Source: Pollenia angustigena (taxonomy: Eukaryota > Arthropoda > Insecta > Diptera > Polleniidae). Taken from it: DNA of 64,000 bases. Below, piece after piece: positions 42,530 through 52,909 of the stretch (position 1 is the first letter of the stretch; each line of letters starts with the position of its first letter). A program made the translations under genes and the position numbers. The stretch covers positions 60,235,393-60,299,392 of the forward strand of contig OV884059.1 of assembly GCA_930367215.1 (NCBI GenBank). The letters are read 5' to 3'. Below the pieces are notes generated by a model. The model was not told the DNA's origin and did no database searches. It worked only from the letters and a program-made list of their open reading frames with translations.

Positions 42530-43622
42530 ACATTTATATTCCAGTCATATGAATAGGTAAAATAAAAAGAGCAAAATAAATGTTGCGAATAATTTTACAC
42601 AAACTAAAAAAGTGTTCTATAGGCTGGTCCAAACAGGTACAAAAGTGCATTTGGGTTTAAAGTAGATACTTTCACCTTTCTACAGCTAGTAAAATCTCTC
42701 TAACCCCTTTTGACCCTCATAAATTCTATTCTTCTGAATTTCAATTTGACTGCAATATAGAACCTGAAAAAATATTTAATAACACAGCAGGTATAATCGG
42801 TACAGTAATACAACATAACATTGTTTGAAGACTGCTTTACTACCAACATAAAAAATGTTGAACCCACTATTGATAAGAGTTTGACATAAAACATAATCCA
42901 TCCGATTAAAAAACTAGAAAAATCGTTATAAAATCAAGCCAAAAAATCCGTTTTATCCGAATATCTCCAAAGGCAAAGGAGATAACCTAAAAATTTAAGT
43001 ATATTTTTTGTAGCACACCTTAAGTTTAATTTTTTTGAAATCCATAAAATATTTTTGGTGAATTTTTTAAAAGTTTGAATTTTCGAGGTTACCAATTTAA
43101 GAGGTCCGCAAGTTACACGCCCGACACTCAATTCTTTCAATTCAACTCAAAAGCTATCCGGCTATGACAGTTTAAAATTTCATTCAAATATGTTCAGCCG
43201 TTCATAAGAAGCAAAATAATTTTTCAAAACAAAACGTTCGTAAACCATTGTGTTATATTTCAGTCATATGAGCAGCTTAAATAAAAATAGCAAAAAAAAT
43301 GTTGCGAGTGATTTCATTAAAATGAAAAAAGTGTTCAACAGACAGTTCCAAACAGTTGAACAAGTATATATGGGGTTAAAGAGGACACTTTCAGCTTTCT
43401 GATGGTACTAAAATCTCTTTAACCCCTTTTGACCCTAACAAGTTCTACTCCTCTAAAATTCGGATTTAACAAAAATATAGAACCTGTGGAAACATTTAAT
43501 AACACATCAGGTATAAATGATACAGTTATGTAATGAACCATTTCCTTAAGAATACAATCCCACTAACATAACTAAAAAAATTTCGACCAATTATTGATAA
43601 CGGTTTGCGAGAAATCATAATT
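42530..43622. repeat. Two about 370-bp direct repeats in the Transib 5' end
   Basis: Units 42530-42897 and 43250-43622 share CAGTCATATGA, AATGTTGCGA, AAAAAGTGTTC, AAATCTCT.TAACCCCTTTTG, ATATAGAACCTG and CAGGTATAA in the same order. Separation is about 720 bp. Neither unit codes for protein. Confidence 0.85.
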
Positions 43623-44423
43623 TAGTTCTGATCAAATTTACAAAAATTAATTTTTTTCTAAAACAACAAAAAATATTTGTTTCCAGCAGCATGCCACAGC
43701 CACAATTACCAATATTTTAATCTAGTTTTTTGGATACCTTAGTTCTTATATGTTTGCTATCGAATGGCATTTACATTTTTGAAATCGGCGATGACAAAAA
43801 AATTGGACTTTTGGCCGATGAAATTCAATTTTCAGCCACAGTGAGACGTATGTGCGCACGTTATTTTAGATGACAGCTTTTGAAAAATTGATAAGTACCT
43901 TTCTAAAGGAATCGAAGTAGCAGAGACTATAAGATATTTTACTGCAACTTTAGATAATTTTCTAAATTGGTTTTGATTCTCAACCCAAAAAGTAATCAAT
44001 CTAGCGGACTTATCCTCTCTTGGTCGTTCATTGTTTTGTCCTGTGCTCGCAATTGCGTTTGGATTTGCATTTTTAATACAATATTACAAAAATATTTGAC
44101 ATTTCAGTCCCTATGTAAACAAGTACAAACTTCGACTTAAAGGCTTTAAATAAGCAGTAAAAAAGCACATTGCACCTGTCATTCTTGTTGTTTGTATTCA
44201 TTGCTGTAATTCAGCGCGAATTAATAATAGCAAGTAAAAACTTGCGGCAAAAATCTGTGTGTGTATATCTGCTGTTACATGTCTTCATAACTGTATTTTA
44301 AATAATAATAATAATAATATCGATATTGATATTTTTTCTATTGATATTTTAAGACTATCGATAGTTTCCCAGCACTAATAGGTATTGCTCCATTTCTAAA
44401 ACGATACACAACAACAACAATTA

Positions 44424-45222
44424 CCCTGCAAATAATATTGGACCACCTGACTACTCCATGGACTGGTCCGATAAAATGCAAGCATGGACCATGTCATTGT
44501 TAAAAAGTGTTTGTAGTGCGACAACATGTCTTCGTTTTTTAACGACATGCTTTCGTTTTTAAACGACTTCAATGGAGAAGTTTTAAAACTACTCCTTTGT
44601 AGTCCAAAGCTGGGTTATATGGTCCTGCCCTAGGACATCGTAATGTTAAATAGAGCATGTTTTTCCATACGTTTGGGTTACTTTTGGACTAGTTCTAGTC
44701 CCTTGTGGCCCTACAGATTATATTGAACTACGTGGTCCATTGTAGCTTAAATGGACTACTTACAACATGGTGCTGCCAACAACTGTTTGATGTATACTTT
44801 TCTATAGTTGACAGTATTACACATTGGTAGCCCTGATGGTGTCCATTATTAATTGTTTATTAAGTTTGTGAAATTTGTGGAAAAAAGGTAAACAAATTTA
44901 AAATACCAAGTAAATATATTTAATAATAGCAATAATAGACTTCAGTACACACCATAAAAGGCGATTAGTAAAAAATGAAAAAGAAAAATGCTTAAACTAC
45001 CCCTTGTACTCCATACTGTAGAAACATGGAGTACTTTTAAAACTAACCCACTTTAGTACTCCATGGAATAGTTTAGGGACTACTTCGGTGGGTTATATGG
45101 TCCCCTCCTAGGAAATCGTAATGTTTAATGGACCACCTTTTACCCATATATTTGGAGTATTCCTACTCCTTTATGGACTACTCTTTACATGCATGTATGG
45201 ACTAGTCTCGTTATCTGCAGGG
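44424..45222. mobile_element. Unclassified MITE with CCCTGCA ends, copy 1
   Basis: Left end CCCTGCAAATAATATTGGAC, right end reversed CCCTGCAGATAACGAGACTA. The interior repeats GGACTAGT, GTCCA and ACTACTCC many times. A relative in the opposite orientation lies at 58070-58495. No TSD was found at either copy. Confidence 0.7.
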
Positions 45223-46015
45223 CCGTTGATGGAAGTAAACGGGTGGATTGTATTGCTAAATACATAACTTTGGATCACATTTGTAAGTTGTAAAAGTCGA
45301 CAACATTGATCCCTACGCCAAAAATTAACCTTGTTCTAAATGTACAGAAATAAGCAAACGAAACACATGTGATAATCAAACGGATTGCAATTGCGGAACG
45401 AAAAATAAGGAGCTATTAAAAAGTCTGAACATTTGTTTTTAGGGAAACGTTCAATGGAACTAGGTCGTTCCGGAACGACACAACTCTATTAGAGGTCGGC
45501 AAAATCGTTCCTTTTATGGAATCGTTCCAACCAATCCGAAAGACTAAAGGAATTAGGTCGCTCCTTTTGTTCATCGTTCCTGTTTTAAAAAACGTTAAGA
45601 TATAAACATTTTTATTGTTTGTTTTTATTTTGTGGCGAAACAACTAAAGAAGATTAATTATTATTAATAATATTTGTACCTGTTTAAATTTACGAGTACC
45701 TGTATGTCATTGCTGGTGGTGAACGGGTGATTTATTGCGAAAAAATATTGCTTTGGATTACCCTTGTAATTGATTTAATTACGCAATTTTTTTGTATTTC
45801 ACTATATTAATAAGCTAAAGTCATAAAAAGTGACTTCTACACAAAAAATTACCCTTGTTCTATGTGTACAAGAGTAAGTAAAGGAAACACGTCATGATCC
45901 AACGGATTGCAATTGCGTAACGATAAACAATTGCAATGGTCCGAACCCTTCCTATTAGAGAATCTTTCAATAAAACTAGCGTGTTCCGAAACGACACATC
46001 TCTAAACCATAGACA
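45223..46015. repeat. Diverged direct repeat, period about 490 bp
   Basis: Units about 45230-45500 and 45716-46010 share GAACGGGTG/AAACGGGTG, TTTGGAT.AC, TTGTTCTA.ATGTAC and ACGGATTGCAATTGCG, then GTTCCG.AACGACAC. No coding frame. The segment between the units repeats CGTTCC. Confidence 0.7.
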
Positions 46016-46468
46016 TGTCGTCGTGCCGAAGTTATCTTGCCGTATATCACAAATTTTTTTTTTGGGAAATCGAATGTTAAGGTTCAAATTTTTATACACA
46101 AAAATGTACGTGAAAAAAGTCGTCCAATATTTTTGTCAGATATTGTGTTTGAAGTTCATTATAGATTTATGTAAAAATACCCAAAGTCATGGAAAAAATT
46201 TTCAAGTTATAGCCATTATCACGTCCGAAAAAATTTTTCAATTTTGTCGTATACGCCACTTTTTGCGATATATTTTTTAGTTTGTGTGATATAAGTCAAA
46301 ATAAGGTATAAAAAAACCTACATTCATATACCAATATTGAAAATTAAGTTATAATAATTTTCGAAACGAAAATTTATGCAAGTGACAAATGTATTTACGT
46401 ATAGTTATAGTTTTTAAATTATCGAATTTCCTTATGTATGAATAATTTTAAGGTTTGTTATTACTTAA

Positions 46469-46936
46469 GGCCAGTTTACACGGTAATACAATGTATTACG
46501 ACTTTGTAGAATCAAAATATTATGAAATTCTCTCCGTGTTTAAAAGAAAAAAATAAAAATCTTTTGTAAGTATAATTCATGTTTACACGGATGGTATAAG
46601 TAAAATCAAAAATAATAACAAAAAAGCAGATGGTTGCAGTTTTAAATATTTACAAAAACAACATGAAAATTTCCTGAGTTGAATTTAGTTGTTTTTGTAA
46701 TTGTATAAAAATGCTATCACCTTTAATGTACTCCGTTAAAATACACCTCTGGTGTGATGAGAATACATAAGTTTATAAAATGGTTTAGAAAAAAACCATT
46801 TACCGACCGCTTGTCAGATTTTGTATCCGTATTCTCTCTTACTCAATACATTTTGCTTTTACATGATAAGATTTTTCTCATTCTACATAATCTTTCGACA
46901 TGTCGTAATACATTATATTACCGTGTAAACTGGCCT
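46469..46936. mobile_element. TTAA-flanked MITE, 468 bp
   Basis: Ends GGCCAGTTTACACGGTAATA and, reversed, AGGCCAGTTTACACGGTAAT. The inverted repeats run about 45 bp (through TGTATTACGAC). Flanked by TTAA at 46465-46468 and 46937-46940, as for piggyBac-type or other TTAA-targeting elements. No coding capacity. Confidence 0.82.
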
Positions 46937-47117
46937 TTAAGGGTGGTCTAACCATAATGCACGATGTTAAAGGCTCAGTTAGCCGAACGTTGCTGTACCC
47001 GTAATGTACCGCACCGTACTGTAAGCACGTTGGTGCACTTATAGAACATTTAAAAACGTGGTTTATTTTTTTTCTATACATAAACAAAAAACAATAGTAT
47101 ACATAAAGCAAATCACA

Positions 47118-47531
47118 CAGTGATGGGAATCAAAAATGTTTTAAAAAGTACCAAGTGATTTAAATGGTATTAAAAAAGTATTTTGTGTATGTAAAAAACG
47201 TTAATAGTTTAATGTTTATATTATAGATTTTCAATAAACAAATTTGTATTTTAGCATATATATTATAACAATAGATATATTGTATTGTGGTGTATGCACC
47301 AAACAAGGTTTTGCTACCATTTAAAGCCTTTTATTCTTTTCACATTTCCATTGTATGTGTATATGCGTTTGTTTATATGTATTCTACATCTAAACATAAA
47401 TATATTTGTTTATATGGAAATATGTTGTATATTAAGTTGTTTTGTCTCAATTCCATAGCTTAACTGAAAAAAGTACCAAAACCGAGCAAAAATACCCGCA
47501 TTCAATTTAACATACAAGCAGCCCATCACTG
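47118..47531. mobile_element. hAT-like MITE, 414 bp, inside the mariner
   Basis: Ends CAGTGATGGGA and, reversed, CAGTGATGGGC. Neighbouring 8-mers do not match, so only the end sequence supports hAT membership. Confidence 0.55.
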
Positions 47532-47737
47532 CTTTACAACTGTCACGTAACAACGGCATACAAATCTGTTTAATACAGATCGAGACGTTCCGTCAACGTG
47601 ACATTTAAATTCAGTAAGCATTTGCATTGTTTGCAAATGACATAACGAACCTTAACTGTGAGTCACACCGTTACGTCAAATTTTGGTCCAACTTAACTTA
47701 ATTTGTCATTTCTGGGTATCAGTGCCAAAGTCAACCA

Positions 47738-48534
47738 TGGAGAGGTGCAGCATTGAGCAGCGCGTTAAGATTGCTGAAGCCTTTTACGAAAATATGCGTT
47801 CAAATCAAAAATACATTTTGTGCATATATTGATTTTTTTGGTCAGCATAATCGATCAAATGTGTCCACAATCGGGATAATTGTGGCCAAATTTTAGCAAA
47901 CCGTTTCTGTAGGAAATATGCAGCTATGGGCAAATACAAAATGAAAATGCAAAAGCAGCGAACGATGTGTATACATACACAAAAAACAAAGAGCAAAAGA
48001 GCATAAAACCAACAAATGCAAACGTAAACAAACCAATACAATGCCACACATGCAAAGCTTTCAATGTAGTGGTGCCCATACTTGGAAATGTGAAAACGCC
48101 TGTGCATGCATGCTTGGTGCGGTTTATGTGTCAGACGGTTACTGTGAATGGTGTTTGCTATTGCGAGCTGATATCGGATTTCTTTTTGCCAGAAATTGAG
48201 GATAGGGACCTGGACGATAAGTAGTTCCAAAAGAATGTGTCAAACGGCCAACGAAACAATGGCTCTTCTGCACGATAAATTCAATGGCCATGTTAACTCG
48301 CCGTTAAGATCATATGATTTGACACCGTTGGCCTTCTTTCTTTGGTAACATTTAAAATAAAAAGTGTACGTCAATAAGCCAAGAACAATTCAAGAGCTAA
48401 AGGATTAGATAATTTGACACATTAAGGACACTGAACCTCAATTATGTCTCAGAGCCATTGAAAATATGGACCATAGGACAAAGGTTTGCTACCGAAGCCG
48501 CGACGAGCATTTGGGCGATATTTTGTCTCACACA
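47738..48534 (+). pseudogene. mariner-type transposase remnant
   Basis: It starts ATGGAGAGGTGC, giving MERCSIEQRVKIAEAFYEN, the N-terminal helix-turn-helix start of a common insect mariner-type family. A large internal part is missing. The C-terminal third is recognisable: VTVNGVCYCELISDFFLP, EDRDLDD, then KVYVNKPRTIQELKD and EPQLCLRAIENMDHRTKVCY. The catalytic QDGA-type motif after DLDD is lost, and several stops and frameshifts occur. Non-functional. Confidence 0.78.
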
Positions 48535-48640
48535 TAGTTGTCATAGATCCTTCTATAAAAATAAAAAAAATTCAGATAATTATCTAAAAACTTTTTGTTT
48601 TATTCACAATTAATATTGTGCATTATGGTTGGACCACCCT

Positions 48641-50175
48641 GAATATTTTACCTTTAATTGCTTAACAATAAAATGAATTTAGGCAATATAGCAATAATTC
48701 CATCAATATAAATAGCCGTGGTGTACTTCGTCCGAAAAATATCTCTACATATAAAACGAAAAATGTTAAAATAACAGTAATATGAATAAGATAGTCTGTT
48801 TTTTGCAATATGCCTAATATACTTTGTTCACATACAACAAGATAACGCAAGATTCTTTTAATTGAAAGTTTTCATACGTTTTTTGTCGTATATCCACAAT
48901 TATGCTACATACGATATTATAACGTATTAAATTTTTCGCAAAAGTTGATATACAACAAAATGGCTTCATAATAGCTCATGAACCATAAGAGATAGAGACG
49001 TGAGGATTACGCAGATCGATAGATCTGTTAAATTTACCAAAGGAAACGGTCCTATCTCATTTTTTTCGATTTTGTGATATACGACAAGATAACTCCGGAA
49101 CGACGATGTGTGTATCATAACAAAAGTATCAGTTTAAGTACTCTTTCAATATTAGTGAGAAAACATGTACGGACATGTATGGGTAAAGATCAAAACCATA
49201 CACATACGTACCAATACCCATTACAATTAAAAGCTTATGCCATGTTCATACGACGATATAAACCACTGGTTTCGCTTTCTGAAACTAGATTGCCAAACAT
49301 GCTATGTGTTAGTGTGATTTTTTTTTTAAAAGATAAAAAAGTAAATAAAACTTAAAAATATATTATTTAATACTTTTATTAATATTATAATGTTAATTTT
49401 ATCACTTTATTTTATTAAACATCAATTTTTGTTTGTTTGTTTTTTTCTTCGTTTTGAGAGCTAGTTCAGATAAAATAACGATAAGTGTTATCGAAATTGG
49501 AGATGATAGTACATTTTTCCTGTTTCGCAGCCTGTTTCAAAATGAAACTACCTGTTTCGCTCTCAAAATTTTGTATGGGGAAACAAGTCGTTTCAATCAT
49601 GTTTGGGGCGCGAAACAGGAATAAGAGAGCGAAACACGAATATTGCTGTCCGTGTGAACATGGTATTAAGCTAAAGTTGAATATGTATGGGTATTAAACT
49701 GGTCGCATCTTGTATGGGATTTTTTATTTTTTTATATTTAATTGTTTGCGCTGCTTAAAATATGAGGTTTGGTGTAAGAAATCATGGCCTAATTTTTCAG
49801 GTCAATCCGACGGTGCCTAGCCGTGCCGGGTGGGGCCCAAATTTCCCCATTTTATAAAAAAAAAAATATCTTTTCTATCAGATCTTTATAGTTATACTAG
49901 TTGAAAAGCCGAAAATCAAAAATATGACTACGCTACGATCTTCGGCAGAGAAAGTACTTCAAGTGTGCCAAATTTCAGCTTCCTATGTCCTCAGATGGCT
50001 TCAGAAAGTTGCGGAAAGAATAGGACATACATGCAAGCATCCTGACATACTAAGAAATTATATATTGTATAGATAGATTAAAGTATTAGCAGTTTAATAT
50101 TTTAGTATGATACGAACGAAAGATTTTTAACTAATTTTAACTAATTCGGGGTCGCTGAATCCAGCCGTTTTTTTA
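48641..50175. other. Non-coding stretch, no recognised gene
   Basis: Includes the right arm of the 46016-49109 element. From 49430 to 49640 CGAAAC/GTTTCG words recur (TGTTTCGC, GAAACAGG, GCGAAACACG). A block at 49880-50040 (CTTCGGCAGAGAAAGTACTTC..) looks repeat-derived but I cannot assign it. Confidence 0.45.
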
Positions 50176-50179
50176 GGTT

Positions 50180-50500
50180 AGCTTTAGTTTTCGAGATATA
50201 CCGTTATTTCGAAAATTAAGGATGTTGCACAACATATGTTCGCGCAACTCAAAAACGCTTTAGCTTATTGAAAAACTAAAAAAAAACCGAAATTCGGCAA
50301 TAAAATTTACTTTAAGAAAGTTAAAACTTTTTTCTTCATATTGGCTTTGGTTTTCGAGATATACCGTTATTTCGAAAATTAAGGAGGTTGCACAACATAT
50401 GTTCGCGTAACTCAAAAACGCTTTAGCTTATTGAAAAACTAAAAAAAAACGAAATTCCGCAATAAAATTTACTTTAAGAAAGGTAAAACGTTTTTCTTAT
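50180..50500. repeat. Tandem duplication, period 163 bp
   Basis: Two near-identical units share GTTTTCGAGATATACCGTTA, AGG.TGTTGCACAACATATG-type and ACGCTTTAGCTTATTGAAAA blocks. No coding frame. Confidence 0.9.
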
Positions 50501-50648
50501 ATGCGCAGTCGTTTTATTAACATAATTTTTTTTTCTGGAAAAAAAAATAATTTTTTTATTAAAATTTCGGAATTTTTGTTTTTAAAAATTCATAAAAAAT
50601 CTAAAAATGGAGCTATGCTTCTAATTTTATAGAGTCATACAAAAAAAA

Positions 50649-52322
50649 TGTAGCATATGAAAAATTATAAATTTAAAGTATGGAAAATAATCAAGAAATT
50701 TTAGAGAAAATAAATGATTTTGGAGAGGCATAAGTCGCCCCCTATCTCCCCTCGTTATCCTAATTTTTTTAAAATTAAAATTTCGGAATTTTTGTTTTTA
50801 AAAATTCATAAAAAATTGAAAAATGAAGCTATGCTTCTAATTGTAAAGAGTCATATAAAAACAATATTGCAAACAAAACAAGCTATAAATGATAAAAATC
50901 TGTTCACAACTTTTGATTTTATGTATTCACAAAAGACGAAAAATTGTAATTAATTTAAGAATTTTATTAAACCGCCATATTTGTATAATTGAAATTCTTA
51001 TATTTGGCCGGTATAGTGCCTAGGATGCCTCAAGAAGGGTCAAATGTATGACCAACTCCACTTTATTTTTCATCTCCATCATTTATTTCTAAAATACCTA
51101 CCTGCTATCTCCATTCATTAAGGGGCTCCCACTCCAAAAAGCGTGCCGTTGGAAATAAAAAAGTAAATGGTCCAAAAACTCGACATCGGCCATGACATAC
51201 ATGGAAATGATGAACAAATTTCAAAAAGGAATGTTGTCAATATGGATGAAATATTCTCTTACGCGTCAAGAGATTAGCCATAAACCCAAAATTTTTAAAA
51301 TTGGAACCTTTTCAATGGCAGCAGAGGGATGATTATTGCGCTGGAAAAGATGTCTGTCAACATTTGAACGTTATAAATGAAGCGGCAGAAAGAGCAATTA
51401 AACTCATCACGGATTACAATAAATCGTTAACTTACAATGAGACAGATAAGCAGTACCTAGTAGGTACTACCTACTAGGTACTACCTACTCCAAGTTGTTG
51501 AGCACTATCGTCATTTATATCCGTCCCACAACAAATCTTCTCTTTTAAATTTATCAACTTAATAAAATCAATCAAATAAATTTACACTTTTTTTTGAAAT
51601 TTCGAAATTTTCATTAAAAAAATTATTGTAGAAGCATAGCTGCATTTTCCAATTTTAAATGAATTTGTATGAGAGCCCCCCTAAAAAGTAAAGGTAAAGG
51701 GCAAGTATGTCTCGAGAAAATGTTTAGGACAAAAAACTAATTGAGGTCGGTCATACATTTTATTCCCCTTGGTCTGACTCCTTGGCAGTTATGGAGCTTT
51801 TTCTTCAATATATTTCTAGTCTGTAGTTAAAATTTTGAATGGGAGCCCCTTAATGAATGGAGATAGCAGGTAGGTATTTTAGAAATAAATGATGGAGATG
51901 AAAAATAAAGTGGAGTTGGTCATACATTTGACCCTTCTTGAGGCATCCTAGGCACTACACGGGCCAAATATAAGAATTTCAATTATACAAATATGGCGGT
52001 TTAATAAAATTCTTAAATTAATTAAAATTTTTCGTCTTTTGTGAATACATAAAATCAAAAGTTGTGAACAGATTTTTATCATTTATAGCTTGTTTTGTTT
52101 GCAATATTGTTTTTATATGACTCTTTACAATTAGAAGCATAGCTTCATTTTTCAATTTTTTATGAATTTTTAAAAACAAAAATTCCGAAATTTTAATTTT
52201 AAAAAAATTAGGATAACGAGGGGAGATAGGGGGCGACTTATGCCTCTCCAAAATCATTTATTTTCTCTAAAATTTCTTGATTATTTTCCATACTTTAAAT
52301 TTATAATTTTTCATATGCTACA
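50649..52322. repeat. Long inverted repeat, about 480-bp arms, 0.7-kb loop
   Basis: Left arm 50649-51131 and right arm 51840-52322 are reverse complements with only a few mismatches (for example GGCCGGTATAGTG against GGCCCGTGTAGTG). Both arms therefore contain the same 79-codon open frame, at 50714-50953 (+) and 52018-52257 (-). Part of the arm is also directly repeated just outside, at 50561-50648. Transcription through it would give a long hairpin RNA. The loop carries a transposon-like gene fragment. Confidence 0.92.
51290..51545 (+). pseudogene. Fragment of an unknown, probably transposon-borne protein gene
   Basis: In the loop of the long inverted repeat the frame reads FQWQQRDDYC, VINEAAERAIKLITDYNKSL, YNETDKQYL and, after a short insertion that breaks the frame, LQVVEHYRHLYP. 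This resembles the C-terminal end of an uncharacterised insect repeat-associated protein I have seen as AER..LI..(Y/F)N segments, but I cannot name the family. About 27 bases of palindromic sequence (GTAGGTACTACCTAC-type) interrupt the codons at 51460-51487. Confidence 0.4.
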
Positions 52323-52559
52323 TACATACATACACTGGTTGAAATTTTTAAAGAAAAGCTCTTCTTTACAACTTATTAAAAAGAAATGTTTGAATAATTA
52401 GTATTGTGGTTATTTTGTTGAACTATTTATGGTTTTTAATCCAAATTTTTAATATTTTTAATTAGGCTTAAGTTCATCAAATTTAATTTTCATTAAATTA
52501 TTTTTATGAAGAAAGGAATTTTACAACATGAAAATTAATTAAAATTTACTGATAATTTT

Positions 52560-52614
52560 TCATTCTTGACTCAATCTGGGCTCGAACCCAGGCGTTTTTT
52601 ACGGACAGGTTACC
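52560..52614 (-). other. SINE-like pol III unit, B-box side
   Basis: The minus strand has GCCTGGGTTCGAGCCCAGAT, a B-box-like and T-arm-like sequence. An A-box-like sequence, GATTGAGTGGTTGC, lies at about 56022-56036 (-). The hAT at 52623-56003 separates them. Without it they would be about 45-50 bp apart, the normal range for tRNA-derived promoters. An intact tRNA fold is not evident, so a tRNA-related SINE is more likely than a tRNA gene. Confidence 0.35.
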
Positions 52615-52742
52615 CTTACATGTAGGGTAGCCAGATTTTAAATTCGGAAAAACAGTACATTGAATACATAAAAACAGTACAATCAAGAAAAAAACAGTAA
52701 ATTTTTTTTGACGACAACATTACCATCTGTTTGAATAAGTAA

Positions 52743-52857
52743 CCCCCAATTTCACCAAGTTCAGCTATAATTAACTATCAGTTCAAGCTGTCAAAACATA
52801 TTGTAAGCTGGAAGTTAAAGTAATAGTTAGTTTTAACTGAACTTGGTGAAATTGGGG
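52743..52857. mobile_element. TTCACCAAGTTCAG MITE, copy 1 (Harbinger-like)
   Basis: Ends CCCCCAATTTCACCAAGTTC and, reversed, CCCCAATTTCACCAAGTTCA, flanked by TAA on both sides. 115 bp. Confidence 0.82.
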
Positions 52858-52909
52858 TAAATATTTTAAACTTTTGATTGAATATGCAACAATTATATAA
52901 AGAAAGAAA

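Larger units (their letters stand above)
35162..43843 (-). mobile_element. Transib DNA transposon (RAG1-related), split by a Harbinger
   Basis: Terminal inverted repeats of about 36 bp: left CACAGTGGCTGAAAATCG.., right reversed CACTGTGGCTGAAAATTG.., both continuing TTTCATCGGCCAAAA. A 5-bp duplication, AGACG, flanks it, as Transib elements make. Net length without the Harbinger is about 4.64 kb. The single transposase gene reads on the minus strand in two blocks. Extra structure lies inside both ends: a hairpin at 35326-35668, a TA microsatellite, and a 370-bp repeat pair at 42530-43622. Confidence 0.94.
34991..44377. mobile_element. hAT-like MITE (about 0.7 kb net), split by the Transib
   Basis: Left end TAGTGCTGGGATACTAACG, right end reversed TAGTGCTGGGAAACTATCG. 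Subtracting the Transib leaves about 170 bp plus 530 bp. Both ends carry several ATCGAT motifs (ACTATCGATATT and CTATCGATAG types). Adjacent 8-mers CATGGCAT and ATAGGTAT match at only five positions, so the hAT assignment rests on the end sequence. No coding frame. Confidence 0.65.
46940..48640 (+). mobile_element. mariner/Tc1-type transposon, degenerate
   Basis: Ends AGGGTGGTCTAACCATAATG and, reversed, AGGGTGGTCCAACCATAATG, continuing CAC.AT.TTAA. It contains fragments of a mariner-type transposase on the plus strand and an internal 414-bp hAT-like MITE. The left end overlaps the TTAA duplication of the neighbouring MITE. A TA precedes the left end; the right flank is GA, so the duplication is decayed or misplaced. 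Confidence 0.8.
46016..49109. mobile_element. Inverted-repeat element (about 0.9 kb net) hosting two insertions
   Basis: 46016-46053 (ATGTCGTCGTGCCGAAGTTA, TCTTGCCGTATATCACAAA) pairs with 49072-49109 (TTTGTGATATACGACAAGAT, AACTCCGGAACGACGAT). Between them lie a TTAA-flanked MITE and a mariner. Superfamily unknown; no TSD was identified. Confidence 0.5.

Noticed and set aside
44424..45222. piggyBac assignment for the CCCTGCA family
   Set aside because: The ends begin CCCT as in some piggyBac elements, but neither copy is flanked by TTAA.
47805..48230. A 141-codon minus-strand frame in the mariner
   Set aside because: It is opposite the degenerate transposase and rich in Cys/Phe/Tyr from AT-rich antisense; not gene-like.
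50714..52257. Two identical 79-codon frames on opposite strands
   Set aside because: They are the same arm sequence of a large inverted repeat read in mirror image; composition is low-complexity and no domain is evident.
52560..52600. A true tRNA gene
   Set aside because: A T-arm-like B-box is present, but no complete cloverleaf can be formed even when the hAT is discounted; a SINE is more likely.
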